Below are positions 53,891 through 64,000 of a DNA stretch of 64,000 bases, in pieces. Numbering within the stretch: position 1 is the stretch's first letter; every line of letters starts with the position of its first letter. Under the pieces are notes generated by a model. It did not search any database and had not been told where the DNA came from. It saw only the letters and a program-made list of their open reading frames with translations. The DNA is from Anniella stebbinsi (Eukaryota > Chordata > Lepidosauria > Squamata > Anniellidae), in the NCBI GenBank assembly GCA_029215795.1, contig JARDYH010000002.1:45802001-45866000 (forward strand), written 5' to 3'. The translations under genes and the position numbers were made by a program.

Positions 53891-55329
53891 CTCCCAATGC
53901 ATAAGTTCATCCTGTGGTGAAATGGTCCCAGTTGTCTTCTGTCTTTCCTGAAAGCAAAAGATGGAGAGAGCCATTTCTTAGTGGTATATTAATTATTTAA
54001 ACGTTGATTCTGCCTGACAGATGCCCATCTAAGTTAGTCTCATGCAGCTGTACCTGAAAACTGAAGTTCTGAAAGAAGAAACTCTGGTACTATTAAGCAG
54101 CAGGGAACTGAATGCACCTGGCCCTTTACTATCTCAAATGAAATACATTTTCAATCTGCCCCTTCCTGCTATCCCCTTCTGCACTACTAATTGTTCATTG
54201 TACATGCATTTTGAAGTGATAAACCCTTTCTGAAACATATACATACACGCTGTGACAAACTCTTGTATTCTGATGTAACTCAGTAGTCTGTAGCCAGGAT
54301 TGGACAAGCTGTGGCACCTATGAGTGCCAGGTTGCATATCCAACCTCTGCTCAGGGTTGTCATATTGCTCAATTATGACAAGCATGGGTTATGGGAGGGT
54401 TGTTTTACCTGGGTTTGCATGACACAACAACCCCCAGGCGGGAGGTTGCATATTCAAAATGGCAGCTGCACACACCCTGCACATGCTGAAGTCTTGCTGT
54501 GGGTTAAATAAACTGCCCCAATGTTTCAGCACCCTCCAGGAAATCTGAATAGGCCTGAGCTTTTTGTTCTCTAATATACATCTAAAACTTAAGTTTTTGT
54601 CACACAATGGTTTATTCCGTTAGTACAAACAACCTCTTTTATCTTTCAACTGCAGGGTCATTAAGGAGGTGGATCTAGTTGCACCTTGACCTCGAGGCAG
54701 TGGAGAAGTAGAGCCAGGCTCACAGGCCCATGGTACTGGCAGTCTTTTATTAGCAGTGATGCTGATGTCATCAGCTGCCCACCCCCCTCAGAATTCCCTG
54801 TTCCCTCTGAGTTTAGCTGCAAACCTCAAAATAGCTGCTGGTGGTGGAGGAAATAAACTTTTTCAGCAACAATTTATTGTTCCTTGTTGTTGTGTGAAGT
54901 ATTATGGGATGCTTTGGTATTGAATGGGTAGTTAAGACACATTAGCTTTTGAAAAGACCTGCTCCTCACAGATGAAAACTCCTTAAACTGGTTTGTTTAT
55001 CCATATCTGCAATTTTGGACTTTCTTGGGGGCGTGGCTATGGGGATTGTCACGCTGGCCACCTGTACACCAAAATTTACCACTACACCACTGCTTGGGGA
55101 CAGCGTGGTGGTGATTCCAATTGCCACTGTGTCTCAGGCAGTAAAATATTTTTGACCAGCGCTGTCTGACTTCTGAATCCTGGCTCCAATACAAGAAGTG
55201 AGCATGAAATTTAGGGAAAGGCACAGTACGAGTGGGTTCAGCATCCCTCTCCTGCACCCTTGTTTCACTCTTAATGTAAGAGAGTCTCATGCCCCGCACT
55301 TTGATGTGAACGGACATCTCTTAAGTCTA
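53891..55329. other. Unannotated DNA
   Basis: No exon or repeat end recognised in about 1.4 kb. 'acaacaacccccaggcggga' and 'ggttgcatattcaaaatggc' near 54425-54465 could be an old repeat. Frames at 54311-54607 and 54997-55317 are unsupported. Confidence 0.4.
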
Positions 55330-55424
55330 CCCTAACTCACGGGATTGTTGTGAGGATAAAACAGATACACCATCCTGAGCTTCTTGAAGGAAAGAAGTAA
55401 GTAAATAGAAAAATAAACGATCCA
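55330..55424 (+). repeat. MIR-type SINE tail
   Basis: 'aactcacgggattgttgtga' and 'ggataaaacagatac' match the MIR/CORE-SINE word 'acctcacagggttgttgtga', then 'tgagcttcttgaaggaaaga' and an A-rich end. Confidence 0.6.
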
Positions 55425-55689
55425 CCTATTGTGGGATCAAGGATCAACCATACTTGTAACAGGATCCGGACTACCACATGGTAGGTGGGAGAGGTTAACC
55501 CTTTCCCCTGGTGCCATGGTCCCAACAGAAGCTTTTATTTACCCTGGGATGGAAGCTGCTACTGATGCCAGTGGAGACTCCCCTCTCTCCGGGACAAACA
55601 GCAGCTTGGTGGGAGCAGTTCCATGGCATGGGAAGAAAAGACTAACAGTTTATGCAACTCTGTGTCGTCTTTTGTTGTCTTTTTTCCAT
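55425..55689. other. Unannotated DNA
   Basis: Nothing recognised. Confidence 0.35.
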
Positions 55690-55852
55690 TTTCTTTTTTT
55701 TTAAGTCGGATTAAAAGGGGTCTATTTTGCAACAGAAAAACGAGTGGAAGGCGCGAGAGGCAGACGCCGTCGTCTAAAGGACGCACTCACAACTCGTAAG
55801 TGGGCAGTATCGAGCGTGCGATAAAACACTCGTCTGATGAACCTCATATTTT
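55690..55852. mobile_element. End of a 'GAGCATCATCAGA' family element
   Basis: 'acgcactcacaactcgtaag', 'tgggcagtatcgagcgtgcg' and 'ataaaacactcgtctgatga' parallel 14780-14840. CpG-rich relative to its neighbours, so perhaps a young copy of a related subfamily. Confidence 0.5.
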
Positions 55853-55929
55853 ATTTACATTTAAAACACACACAGATTAGCATATACACATTTCATGTCC
55901 ATCTGTGCCCTCCTTGTTCTATTTTTTGC

Positions 55930-56630
55930 TGATGTATTTCCACTTTTTGGTGATGTCTAAGTTGGCTGAAACAGAAAGTGCACCGTCGAAGTCTCCTCTT
56001 CAAGGCACAGACAAATATGCCACGTACCTGTGATCTGTTCCCACTCCTGCCTTAGACCTCCTTCTCATCCCCCGACCATTCCTTTCCTCTTTCACCCAAA
56101 TATTCTAAATTTGTTTGCATGCTTTGCATAATTTATTCGGAGAATATATTTTGTGTTCCCATGGTGCCAAATTTTGATACTCTTGGCACCATCGTGAAAA
56201 TGATACCGTTAAGGTTTGAGTAGAATTGATTTGAAAAGAGACATCTGCTTCTATTAAATGTTTCTCATCTTTCATCAACATTTCATTAGAAGCTTTTCCA
56301 AGCAGCTGTCATAGCAAGGCCTTTAAGATTTGGTCTTTTGATATTGTCCTAGCTCAGATAGAGAAACTGTGAAGATAAGAAAGTTGGGGTGATTGGATTG
56401 AATCGTGACAGCGTCGACGCTGTTTTAGAAACTGTTTCCCCCCGTTGCTATGCAATTTCCCCAAAAGACCAGGAATATCATTTACACTTAAGACAAATTC
56501 ATTTGAAGGAAGTGAATGGCACAAGACGGAGCTGCTAATGACAGAGTCTAACTTCAATTAAGCAAACAACAAAAGCCCTGATATCACTGATGATTGAAAG
56601 ACACTCAACAAACTGAATGGATTTGTGTTG
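55930..56630. promoter_or_regulatory. Candidate conserved non-coding DNA with two unusual inverted repeats
   Basis: About 700 bp free of recognised repeats. It holds ATGGTGCCAA (56161-56170) and its inverse TTGGCACCAT (56183-56192) with a 12-nt spacer, and the perfect 16-bp palindrome ACAGCGTCGACGCTGT (56408-56423) with three CpG dinucleotides in AT-rich DNA. TTGGC half-sites are typical of NFI proteins. Function is inference only. Confidence 0.35.
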
Positions 56631-56904
56631 TTCCAAATGGAGCGTATTTTGTTTTGTTTTCATCTTTTTCATGGTCTCTTGTTGTCTGTTGATTTGGAAT
56701 CCAGAATTCTTCAGTCACCTATCCTGGATTTGATTGCAGCAATTCTGACTGTAGAATTGTACTATGAGAGGAAATATTGAGAATACAATACTGACAAATG
56801 TGTTTAGTGAATACAACGATTGAGTCTCACAGTCCTGTTAACAACCCAGAGTACTGGGTGAGCCAGTGAAGTACACTGGATCCAGGAGGCTTTAACAAAT
56901 GACA
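56631..56904. other. Unannotated DNA
   Basis: Nothing recognised. Confidence 0.35.
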
Positions 56905-57000
56905 CTGTGGCTGTAATCCTATGCCCATTTAACTGGGTGTAAGGTCCATTGAACTCACTGCTTACTTCCGAGTAGATATGAATAGGATGATGTTGAAAAG
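56905..57000. repeat. Foldback 'GAGTAGATATG' repeat
   Basis: 'ggctgtaatcctatgcccat', 'ccattgaactcactgcttac' and 'ttccgagtagatatgaatag'. Confidence 0.65.
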
Positions 57001-57023
57001 CTGTGATTTTATGCACACATACC

Positions 57024-57180
57024 TAATAATAATAATAATAATAAATTTATTTATTTATTACCCGCCTTTCCCTCCGGATCGAGGTGGGGAACAACATCAG
57101 ATATAAAATACACAAAACTAATGAAAAGCATATAAAACCAATACATTATTAAAATACCAATAAAATACCAATAAAACAAT
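57024..57180 (-). mobile_element. L2-like LINE 3' end, minus strand
   Basis: (AAT)n and (TTTA)n, then 'acccgcctttccctccggat', 'cgaggtggggaacaacatca' and UTR 'aaaagcatataaaaccaata'. It is the same subfamily as 31660 and 62676, opposite strand. Confidence 0.8.
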
Positions 57181-57182
57181 AG

Positions 57183-57322
57183 GCATAGGACCATTGAATT
57201 GAGTGGGACAGACGTTTGAGTAAACAAGAATAAAACATTTTTAGGCTGTGGTCCTAAACACACTTACTAGGAGTTTGTCTTGTTGAACATAGTGGGACTT
57301 AATTCCATCTAACTTGTATAGG
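57183..57322. repeat. Foldback 'agtgggac' repeats, two partial copies
   Basis: 'aggaccattgaattgagtgg' and 'aaacacacttactaggagtt', 'tgttgaacatagtgggactt'. Confidence 0.55.
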
Positions 57323-57679
57323 GTTGTGCTGCTGATCTCTAACATGCATCCACGTACCTGCACCTGTACACACACACACCAAAAAATGGGGCCTCAAAAC
57401 GTGATCTATTTAATTTAGATGATCTGGTAGACTCATGTTTTCTTGGTGCTGTAAAAACATAGCCTTAAAGAATACAGAATCTGCCCCCCCTTTTTTCTTT
57501 TTAGTGGTGCAGCCTTTTCTGCGTTATGAAATTATGGGACTTGTATTTCTAACAGTCCAAACAATCCCATCCCCCCTCAAACATTAACATTTTCACGTGT
57601 ATAACATAGGTTGATGTGACACAGTAAACACAGATAAATTGATTTAAATGCCTGTTGTGAAAAGCTGACAGAAAGGACT
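57323..57679. other. Unannotated DNA
   Basis: A short (AC)n near 57370-57379 and a C run at 57484-57490. No gene. Confidence 0.35.
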
Positions 57680-57802
57680 ATGTTCAAATCCCTTAGCAAC
57701 AATGGGCCTGAGGGCAAGTCAACTATCTCCTGCCCTCGTTTCCCAGTTTGAAAAATAGGGATACCACGATACATTATTATTTTGAGGACAAACCAAATAA
57801 AT
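57680..57802 (+). repeat. MIR SINE remnant
   Basis: 'tgttcaaatcccttagcaac', 'gggcaagtcaactatctcct', 'gccctcgtttcccagtttga', 'aaaatagggataccacgata' and 'ttttgaggacaaaccaaata' follow the MIR order of B-box-like word, 'gggcaagtcac', 'cctcagtttcc', 'aaaatgggg' and 'tgtgaggatt'. Ancient SINE, the core region mostly lost. Confidence 0.75.
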
Positions 57803-58079
57803 GCCAGTTTTCAGCAGATACAATCCATGTGACTAAATGAAAAAGAAACAAAGAGGAAACCCATATGTTATAGATACATGGATATAGTCCACAACACACT
57901 ACATCCAGCAATGTCATAACCCACACTTGTGTTATTCCATATGCGTCCCTTTATGACAGCTGTATATAAGCATTTGTGTTGCACAGAATCTCTGGCAAGA
58001 GGCATGGCTTTCTTCTGCTGTTCTGCAATACTCTCTACTGAGGCAGACGTCTGTAAAGCAAACTGTTCTATAAAATGAC
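57803..58079. other. Unannotated DNA
   Basis: Nothing recognised. Confidence 0.35.
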
Positions 58080-58410
58080 TGAGTGCAATTAAATTAGCAT
58101 CACTCTAGGTACTTCACCTTAACTGGATTGTGGATCCGGTTGTCAGTGATAAGCAATTGGTCTCCAAGCTAATAAACCTCCTCAATCAGGAAGAAGATTG
58201 ATGAATGACATCCTCTGAGATGGATGACAACATAACTCTGTCAAGAATTCTCAGAATAAACATTCCATGCTGCAATTGACCTTGCACTTTCAAGTATTGA
58301 CAGACAATTTAAGGATCAATGAGACATAATCAAGACATCTGATTATTTGTCTCCTCGGTGCACAAGCCATCTTATTAATGAAGAGCTGTTTTGTTAGAGC
58401 TTGGAAAGAT
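58080..58410. promoter_or_regulatory. Candidate conserved non-coding DNA
   Basis: Repeat-free stretch with 'agtgcaattaaattagcatc', 'caattgaccttgcactttca', 'caatttaaggatcaatgaga' and 'cataatcaagacatctgatt'. TAATTA-like and CAAT/ATCAAT-like words are frequent, as in developmental enhancers. I cannot test conservation. Confidence 0.35.
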
Positions 58411-58624
58411 ACAGCCCACTTGGCATTGGCCTATGTGGGAACTGGTGGCTCAATCAATGCAACGCAGGAGAATGAATACTGTGGCACCTTGTTCGTATAT
58501 ATCAGGCACAATTCCCTGTAAGTAGAAAGACCTTAGAACATGAAAGAAAAATTGTCCTGATGCTGCCTATTGTATCCTCTGAATATAAACATGGTTTCAA
58601 TAATAAGAACACTTTAAGGAATAA

Positions 58625-59824
58625 ATTGCAATCTACAGTGGAACAAAGTGAGGGACGGACCCAGAAGGTGGTACTGGGGCACTTCTGCTTGACTCCTTGG
58701 TCATTGGCCTGTAGAGTCTGTCAGGGTTCTGTTTTGTCCTTCATGCTATTTAACACCCATTGAGAGAGGTTGTCCGGAGTTTTGGGGTGTGGTGCCACAA
58801 GTAAGCTGACACCCAACTCTACTACTCCTTTCCACCCAATTCCAAGGAAGCTGTTTCGGTGCTAAACCAGTGTCTGTCGGCAACAATGGACTGGATGAGG
58901 GCAAACAAATTGAAGCTTAATCCAGACAAGGCAGAGGTGCTCCTGGTCAGTTGAAAGGCAGATCAGGGAATAGAGATTCATCTTGTGCTGGATGTGGTTA
59001 CACTCCCTCTGAAGACACAGGTTCGCAGGTTGGGTGTACTTCTGGATTCAGCCCTGAGCCTGGATGCCCAGATCTCAGCGGTGGCCAGGAGTGTATTTGC
59101 ACAAAGCTAGTGCACCAGCTACGCCCATTCCTAGAGACATCAGACCTGGCCATGGTGACACATGCCTTAGTTACATCCCGTTTGGATTACTGTAATGCAC
59201 TCTACATGGGGCTGTTTTTGAAGAGTGTTTGGAAACTTCAGCTGGTTCAAAGAGCTGCAACCAGATTGCTGACCGGGGCTGGCTACAGGGAACATACAAC
59301 TCCCCTGTTAAAACAGCTCCACTGGCTTCCAGTTTGTTTCCAGGCACAATTCAAAGTGCTGGTTATGACCTATAAAGCCCTATATGGCTTGAGTCCAGGT
59401 TAACTGAAAGACCATATTCTCCCTTTCGAGTCTGCCCATGCTTTGAGATCTTCAGGGGAGGCCCTTCTCTAACACCACCATCACAGGCACACCTGGTGGA
59501 AACATGGGAGAGCCCTTCTCTATGGCTGCTCCAGGGCTCTGGAACTCCCTTCCCAGGGAAGCTAGACTGGCTCCTTCCTTGGTGTGTTTTCGGAGGCAGA
59601 CAAAAACTTTTTTCTTCTGGCAAGCCTTTGTCGAATAGTCTTGACCTCCATCTATGCCCAGGACTCTTAAAATTGTTATGTATTTGAAATGTTTTAAATG
59701 TTTTAATATTGAAGCATATTTAATTATATTTTTAACTTTTGTATATTTCTATTTATAGGTTTTAACTGTATATATTTTAATTTTGTAAAGCCGCCTTGAG
59801 GCTCAGTATTGGGCAAAAGGTGGG

Positions 59825-59866
<42 letters not shown>

Positions 59867-59876
59867 TTAAGAGTCG
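58625..59876 (+). mobile_element. L2-like LINE, RT C-terminal half and 3' end (broken)
   Basis: The order of a L2-like ORF2 can be followed: 'KVVLGHFCLTPWSLACRVCQ', 'GSVLSFMLFNTH', a damaged YADD region (58796-58825), 'NKLKLNPDKAEVLLV', then from 59100 'LRPFLETSDLAMVTHALVTS', 'RLDYCNALYMGL', 'WKLQLVQRAATRLLTGAGYR' and 'QLHWLPVCFQAQFKVLVMTY'. Several frameshifts and stops. The 3' end has 'aaagccgccttgaggctcag' and (AAT)n (59825-59876). The 150-residue frame at 58951-59403 is the longest surviving piece. This subfamily differs from the one at 31660. Confidence 0.9.
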
Positions 59877-59934
59877 GTATAGGCAATTGATGAGGATCTG
59901 TTGATGTTTGACATTAGCCCAGGTTTTGCTATTC

Positions 59935-60120
59935 AGGCAAGTTTTCTGCCTGCTCTTATATGTACATGCCTTACCATTAGGGAGAAGAGCTTTCAGTTGT
60001 GGTGGCCGCCTTTCTGTGGAACTCCATACCACTGGAGGTCAGGCAGGCACAAACATTGTGTTGTTTTCGGCTGCTGCTGAAAACGTCTTTATGTGGAGTG
60101 GTATATAAATGTTATAAATT
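59935..60120 (+). mobile_element. L2-like LINE C-terminal fragment and tail
   Basis: 'gggagaagagctttcagttg', 'ggaactccataccactggag' and 'gtcaggcaggcacaaacatt' are a C-terminal ORF remnant related to 16532-16804; it then jumps to a short tail 'gagtggtatataaatgttat', so the UTR is deleted. Confidence 0.65.
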
Positions 60121-60566
60121 ATCATCATCCTTGGAAATTCACACTTTTCCAATTTTGCAATACCATTCTCCAATGAAAAAATGTGTACAAAATGTGTATA
60201 TTAGAGAAAATAAAGTTCAAATGTGTATTATACTATATTAAGAAAAATGCTTATAAAAAGACATACATGTGCATGTGTTAGCAGAAATGTGCACAAAAAT
60301 GCAGATGAATTTTTGTTTTAAAAAAATCTTAAGTTCGGGACAATTTGAATTTAAGACAGACTGAAATTGACAGATTTGTGCATTGCTACTGGCAATTAAG
60401 GTCTATTTCAATGCTCCACTTGCCATCCTATCAAAATGTGAAAACAGACAGGCCCAAGAGTCAAATTTGGTGTCAAATGTGGTGTCAAATTTGTAGAATA
60501 CTCTTTATTCCTACTTGTGGTGGTCCGCTGGGTTACTCTTTTAGTTTTTAAGGCTGTAAACCAAAG
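60121..60566. other. A-rich DNA, perhaps an old hAT-type element
   Basis: Words such as 'gtgcacaaaaatgcaga' and 'gtgtatattagaga' repeat loosely, like 49860-50215. No ends defined. Confidence 0.3.
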
Positions 60567-60645
60567 CCCACATATCTGGAAGTAAGCCCCATTGAAAATA
60601 GTGGAACTTGCTTTTGAGTAGAAATGTATAGGATCGCAATGTGAG
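60567..60645. repeat. Foldback 'AGTAAGCCCCATTG' repeat
   Basis: 'ctggaagtaagccccattga' and 'ttttgagtagaaatgtatag', 'gatcgcaatg'. Confidence 0.65.
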
Positions 60646-61964
60646 TGTCTTTTAAAGACTTTCTTAGCACAACAGCCTTTTAGGTGTGACTTTAGATCTG
60701 CCATTTTCGAGGTTTTATATATCTCCTGCCTTGAATTGTTTAGGTTTTATGCTGCTCTCAGTGCATGCTTTTTTGTCATTGTTTTTAATTGTAACTTTAT
60801 TGGTTCACTTGTTTTCAGGTTTTATGAATTTTGAAAATGGCTTTGAATGATTCTCAGAAAAGCAATAGTGATTATATTAAGAGAACAGGGATGTGTAGAC
60901 TCTGCACTAAATAAATAAATTGCAATTCTGCACCTTGGTAACTGAAACTCTACATAAAGAAATCTGGATTCTGTATCTGTATAAATTAAGCAAAGAGATC
61001 TTTGATTATTTGAATTTTCTATTTTGCCTCTCTTCATCATGAACAGAGGCAAAACATGAACAGCACTGAAGGCCTCCCATCTTATTCCTGGGAATCTTGC
61101 TGAGCATGCATGCAGATACATGCACACACACTCTAATTCCTGAGATTTCAGCAACTATTGTCTGTATGCTTTCATGCATGTCTTGTCGGCTTAACGATTA
61201 GAAACATACACTTTAAAAAAAAAGGGGGGGGAGAAGCTAAAATTCTCAAAATGCTGAATTCTTTGTCCAATAACCAGTTGTTGTTTGTACATTTTGCTCT
61301 TATAGCATAACTGCAGAATGCAGGATTCACAAAATCTTGTTTATATTATTTCAGCCATAGTTTATACAATGCATACACTGATTGGACAGTTTCTGTGCGA
61401 GAGAATAAATGTACACAAATCAGATACTAAAACTAAAAATATTCAGGACTAGGTGGCATAGCATTTCATTTTGCCATGCAGGTTTTTTTTTTTTTTTGCT
61501 GACCTTAGAGTCACCATATTTAAGCAAAAAACATTCAGACAGAAGTTGGAACGTGAAGTTGCTGTGTTAGAAATCATTAGCAAATTTGATTCCCCCCCTT
61601 TGGGTTGAAAAGGCATTATTAATGGTTTTCTCACTATGGACAGTAATTGTCCCCAAGTGGGGTTAATGCTATCTTTCTAGCTGTACATATTGAACACTAA
61701 TTGGCACAAGCTGGGTGCACTGTGTGCCCTTTGTCATTGGTGGGAGTGAGGCCCATCTACGTCTGAATGTATTGTCTTACACACCTATAAAACTGCAACA
61801 CCTAATCCTGATTGTGTCATTTACTGTTATATCTTATGCATTCTTGTCTTTCAACGTTTTTGATGTATAACTGTTTTTTTCCTCAATTATACCTATATTT
61901 AGCTACTTCTTAGCTTTCCAGTTGTCTACAAGTATCTGACAAAGCAGACTCTAATCTATGAGCA
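60646..61964. other. Unannotated DNA
   Basis: No exon or clear element. 61925-61960 has a short relative of the repeat at 5150-5284 ('tatctgacaaagcagactct'). T run at 61482-61497. Confidence 0.4.
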
Positions 61965-62325
61965 TCATCAGACGAGCATATTATAGTATGCTCGTTACTG
62001 GCCACTCACAGTTTTTCGCAGGTCCTTTTGATGACACCTTCCATCTCCTGAACATCTCCCACTCCTTCTGGTCTTTTTTTCCATCATAAAATAAGACAAA
62101 GAAAGTCCGATATTTGGCTCTATAGCAATACTTGCTGCCATTTCCTGCTGTGTGCAGGAGAAGCAGTGTGATAAAAACAGCCACGTGGTTGTTGCTTGCT
62201 TCCTCTTTCTTCCCCATGTGAAGAAAGAGGAAGATGTTTGTCCCTATTGTGGGACAGCAGCAGGAGGCAAAGGGACAGTGGGGAAAAGCGATTCCAACCC
62301 ACCCACCTCAGTCTGAAAACACTCT
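61965..62325. mobile_element. MITE, 'GAGCATCATCAGA' family (copy 2)
   Basis: Starts GAGCATCATCAGACGAGCAT, then 'agtatgctcgttactggcca'. The middle 'ttcctgctgtgtgcaggaga' is the inverse of the copy at 14462-14840. It contains the hairpin 'cctctttcttcccc' / 'gaagaaagagg' (62200-62235). Right boundary approximate. Confidence 0.6.
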
Positions 62326-62335
62326 GTAAGTGCTC

Positions 62336-62432
62336 ATGACACAATCTTGAACACACTTACCAGAGGAGTAAACCTCATTGAACATGGTGGGACTTCCTTC
62401 TGAATAAATATTTCTAGGATTGCACTGCTAGT
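62336..62432. repeat. Foldback 'agtgggac' repeat
   Basis: 'gacacaatcttgaacacact', 'taccagaggagtaaacctca' and 'gtgggacttccttctgaata', ending 'ctaggattgcactg'. Confidence 0.65.
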
Positions 62433-62605
62433 TTTATATGGTGTTATAGAGCGCTATGGTAGTGGCTGTGTCACATGAAATTTTAGCTTGAAATAAAGCT
62501 GAAAATATAGACAACAGAAAGGAAGAACACCAATATAAAAATATAACAAGGTCTGTCATTAAAAATAGAAGGCCTTATATCATGGGTAGGCTTGTGGAAT
62601 ACTAA

Positions 62606-62675
62606 GGCCAGATCTACACCAAGCAGGATATAGCGGGATGAAAGCGATATATAAAAGGCACGAGCCACACTACTG
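62606..62675. mobile_element. Small MITE, 'GGCCAGATCTACAC' family (copy 4), split by an L2 insertion
   Basis: GGCCAGATCTACACCAAGCA starts it; 'aaaggcacgagccacactac' is the last readable part before L2 codons begin. After the L2 end, 'ttgaagtgcaaac' (63410-63422) may be the rest of the MITE. Confidence 0.65.
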
Positions 62676-63412
62676 GTCAATAGATGGAATCAAGACCTAA
62701 CTAGGGCTATCGACACGATCGCCCCCAAATGTCCTCTCCGGCCCGCTTCTAATAGGGCACCCTGGTATACAGAAGACCTCAGGGAGTTGAAGCGGAAAGG
62801 ACGACGACTGGAGGCTTGACTTCTGCAATGCGCTGTACATAGGGCTACCTTTGTGCCTAGTCCGGAAACTTCAACTTGTTCAAACTATGGCAGCCAGGTT
62901 GGTCACTGGGACATCTAGGGGTGACCACATTACACCAGTTTTAAAATCACTTCATTGGCTGCCAGTCAGTTTCCGGGCGAAGTATAAAGTGTTGGTTGTT
63001 ACCTTTAAAACCCTACATGGTTTGGGCCCAGGCTACCTGCGGGATCGCCTTCTCCCGTACAATCCGTCCCACATACTTAGGTCCTCTGGGAAGAACATAC
63101 TCAAGCCAGCCAGAACTAGGCTGGCAAGTGTTACCCAGAGGACCTTCTCTTCCATCGTTCCCAGACTATGGAATGGTCTGCTGGAGGAGATTAGACAAAT
63201 TAGCAGTCTTCATGAATTTAAGAGAGTCATGAAGACTGCTCTCTTCCGGCAGGCCTATCCGGATGAATTTTAAGATGTTTAAATGATTTTCTCTTGTTTT
63301 TAATTTGTTTTAACTGTTTGTGATTTTTGTATTTTACATTGTGTTCCCCGCCTCGATCCGAAGGGAGAGGCAGGTTATAAATTATTATTATTATTATTAT
63401 TATTATTATTGA
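62676..63412 (+). mobile_element. L2-like LINE with internal deletion of the RT core
   Basis: The first part reads 'RWNQDLTRAIDTIAPKCPLR' and 'APWYTEDLRELKRKGRRLE', the linker between endonuclease and reverse transcriptase. At about 62814 it jumps to 'LDFCNALYIGLPLCLVRKLQ', 'LVQTMAARLVTGTSRGDHIT' and on to the stop after 'QAYPDEF', so the RT catalytic core is missing. The tail ends 'ccgcctcgatccgaagggag', 'aggcaggttataaatt' and (ATT)n. The open frame 62851-63273 covers the C-terminal part. Very close to the copy at 31660-32189. Confidence 0.9.
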
Positions 63413-64000
63413 AGTGCAAACAAACACCACCATTCTGCCATTACGGTATATGCTTCAAAATTCTACTTCTTATAAAAGTATCACCTGTTGAACTAATAAC
63501 TTTAAAGTTGGTTTTCGTAATCTACCTAGTGATTTCTACAATTGTGTACAATATCACACTAATGTGATACAAATTGCCACAGATACATCAAGTTAAAAAG
63601 TGCTGAAAATTTACACATTTGTACTTTTTACTCCAAGCTGCAGCTCAGTATATCATATATTTCTTTCAAATTCTGGGGGAAACTACTGATATACTTTACT
63701 CAGGCTTCTCAAGGAAGTGTGCCTTTAATTGGTTTTGTGAAATTTTGAGCAGCGATTAAAAAGTTATCAAGGCTTTTCTGCCCCATGAAAGCCTAAGGCA
63801 GCAAGTACTGCCCAAGTTATTTCGGGCAAGGTCAGTTTCATTCTGAAGCTAGAATGCTGCCAGTACTCCAGTGTTTTGAGAGGAATTCCAGTGTTCCTGA
63901 CAGCATTCTCACACTGGTGAAGAGGTAGCAGGAAACTATCAATTGAGATAAGAGTGAGGTAATTTTGAAGGCCAAAAGAATCACTCTCACTGATTTACAG
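63413..64000. other. Unannotated DNA
   Basis: No recognisable element after the possible MITE remainder. No exon. Confidence 0.4.

Noticed and set aside
58951..59403. 150-residue frame as a host gene
   Set aside because: The sequence is the post-RT segment of an L2-like LINE ORF2, broken on both sides and followed by the L2 3' tail.

Overview
This window reads as interphase-of-genes DNA from a vertebrate nuclear genome, most likely a squamate reptile (lizard or snake). The basis is the repeat content: 3' ends of L2-like and CR1 non-LTR retrotransposons, many hAT-type and Harbinger-like non-autonomous DNA transposons, MIR-type SINE remnants, ATT/AAT microsatellites at L2 tails, and a short foldback repeat containing the phrase 'actcagtgggacttacttctgagtaaacatg', which I remember as common in lizards and snakes. 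The species call is inference from memory of repeat families; no database was searched. There are no bacterial-style operons, no tRNA or rRNA gene that I can see, and no open reading frame that I can defend as a host protein-coding exon. Nearly all longer open frames lie inside transposons or low-complexity DNA.

Layout. 1-8 kb: a Harbinger-like MITE with a TTA target duplication, an L2 3' end whose last 88 bp recurs as a perfect inverted copy 1.7 kb away, a 546-bp Harbinger-like element, and two minus-strand L2 remnants. 8.5-9.7 kb: a hairpin-rich GC tandem array running straight into about 615 bp of polypurine DNA. 9.9-13.5 kb: a pair of direct repeats, one carrying an L2 insertion and the other an empty site, then a foldback hAT element and a larger hAT remnant. 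14-31 kb: scattered MITEs, CR1 and L2 ends, and long quiet stretches, two of which look like conserved non-coding DNA. 31.4-32.4 kb: a three-level nest of L2 inside hAT inside an older foldback element. 34-43 kb: more foldback elements and CR1/L2 copies. 44.0-45.6 kb: a complete 1,575-bp CpG-rich hAT-type element with a perfect 8-bp target duplication and four tandem palindromic units of about 245 bp. 46-64 kb: L2 and CR1 fragments, another Harbinger-like element, a fourth foldback dimer, MIR remnants and two stretches that look like candidate regulatory DNA (about 55.9-56.6 kb and 58.1-58.4 kb).

Nothing here works together as a gene system. What can be read is transposon history: nested insertions, paired target-site duplications, and one foldback element that seems to have dimerised once and then spread. 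The most unusual items are the CpG-rich palindromic hAT array (44012-45586), the head-to-head dimer MITE (four copies plus a monomer-like relative), and the hairpin/polypurine block at 8.67-9.69 kb.
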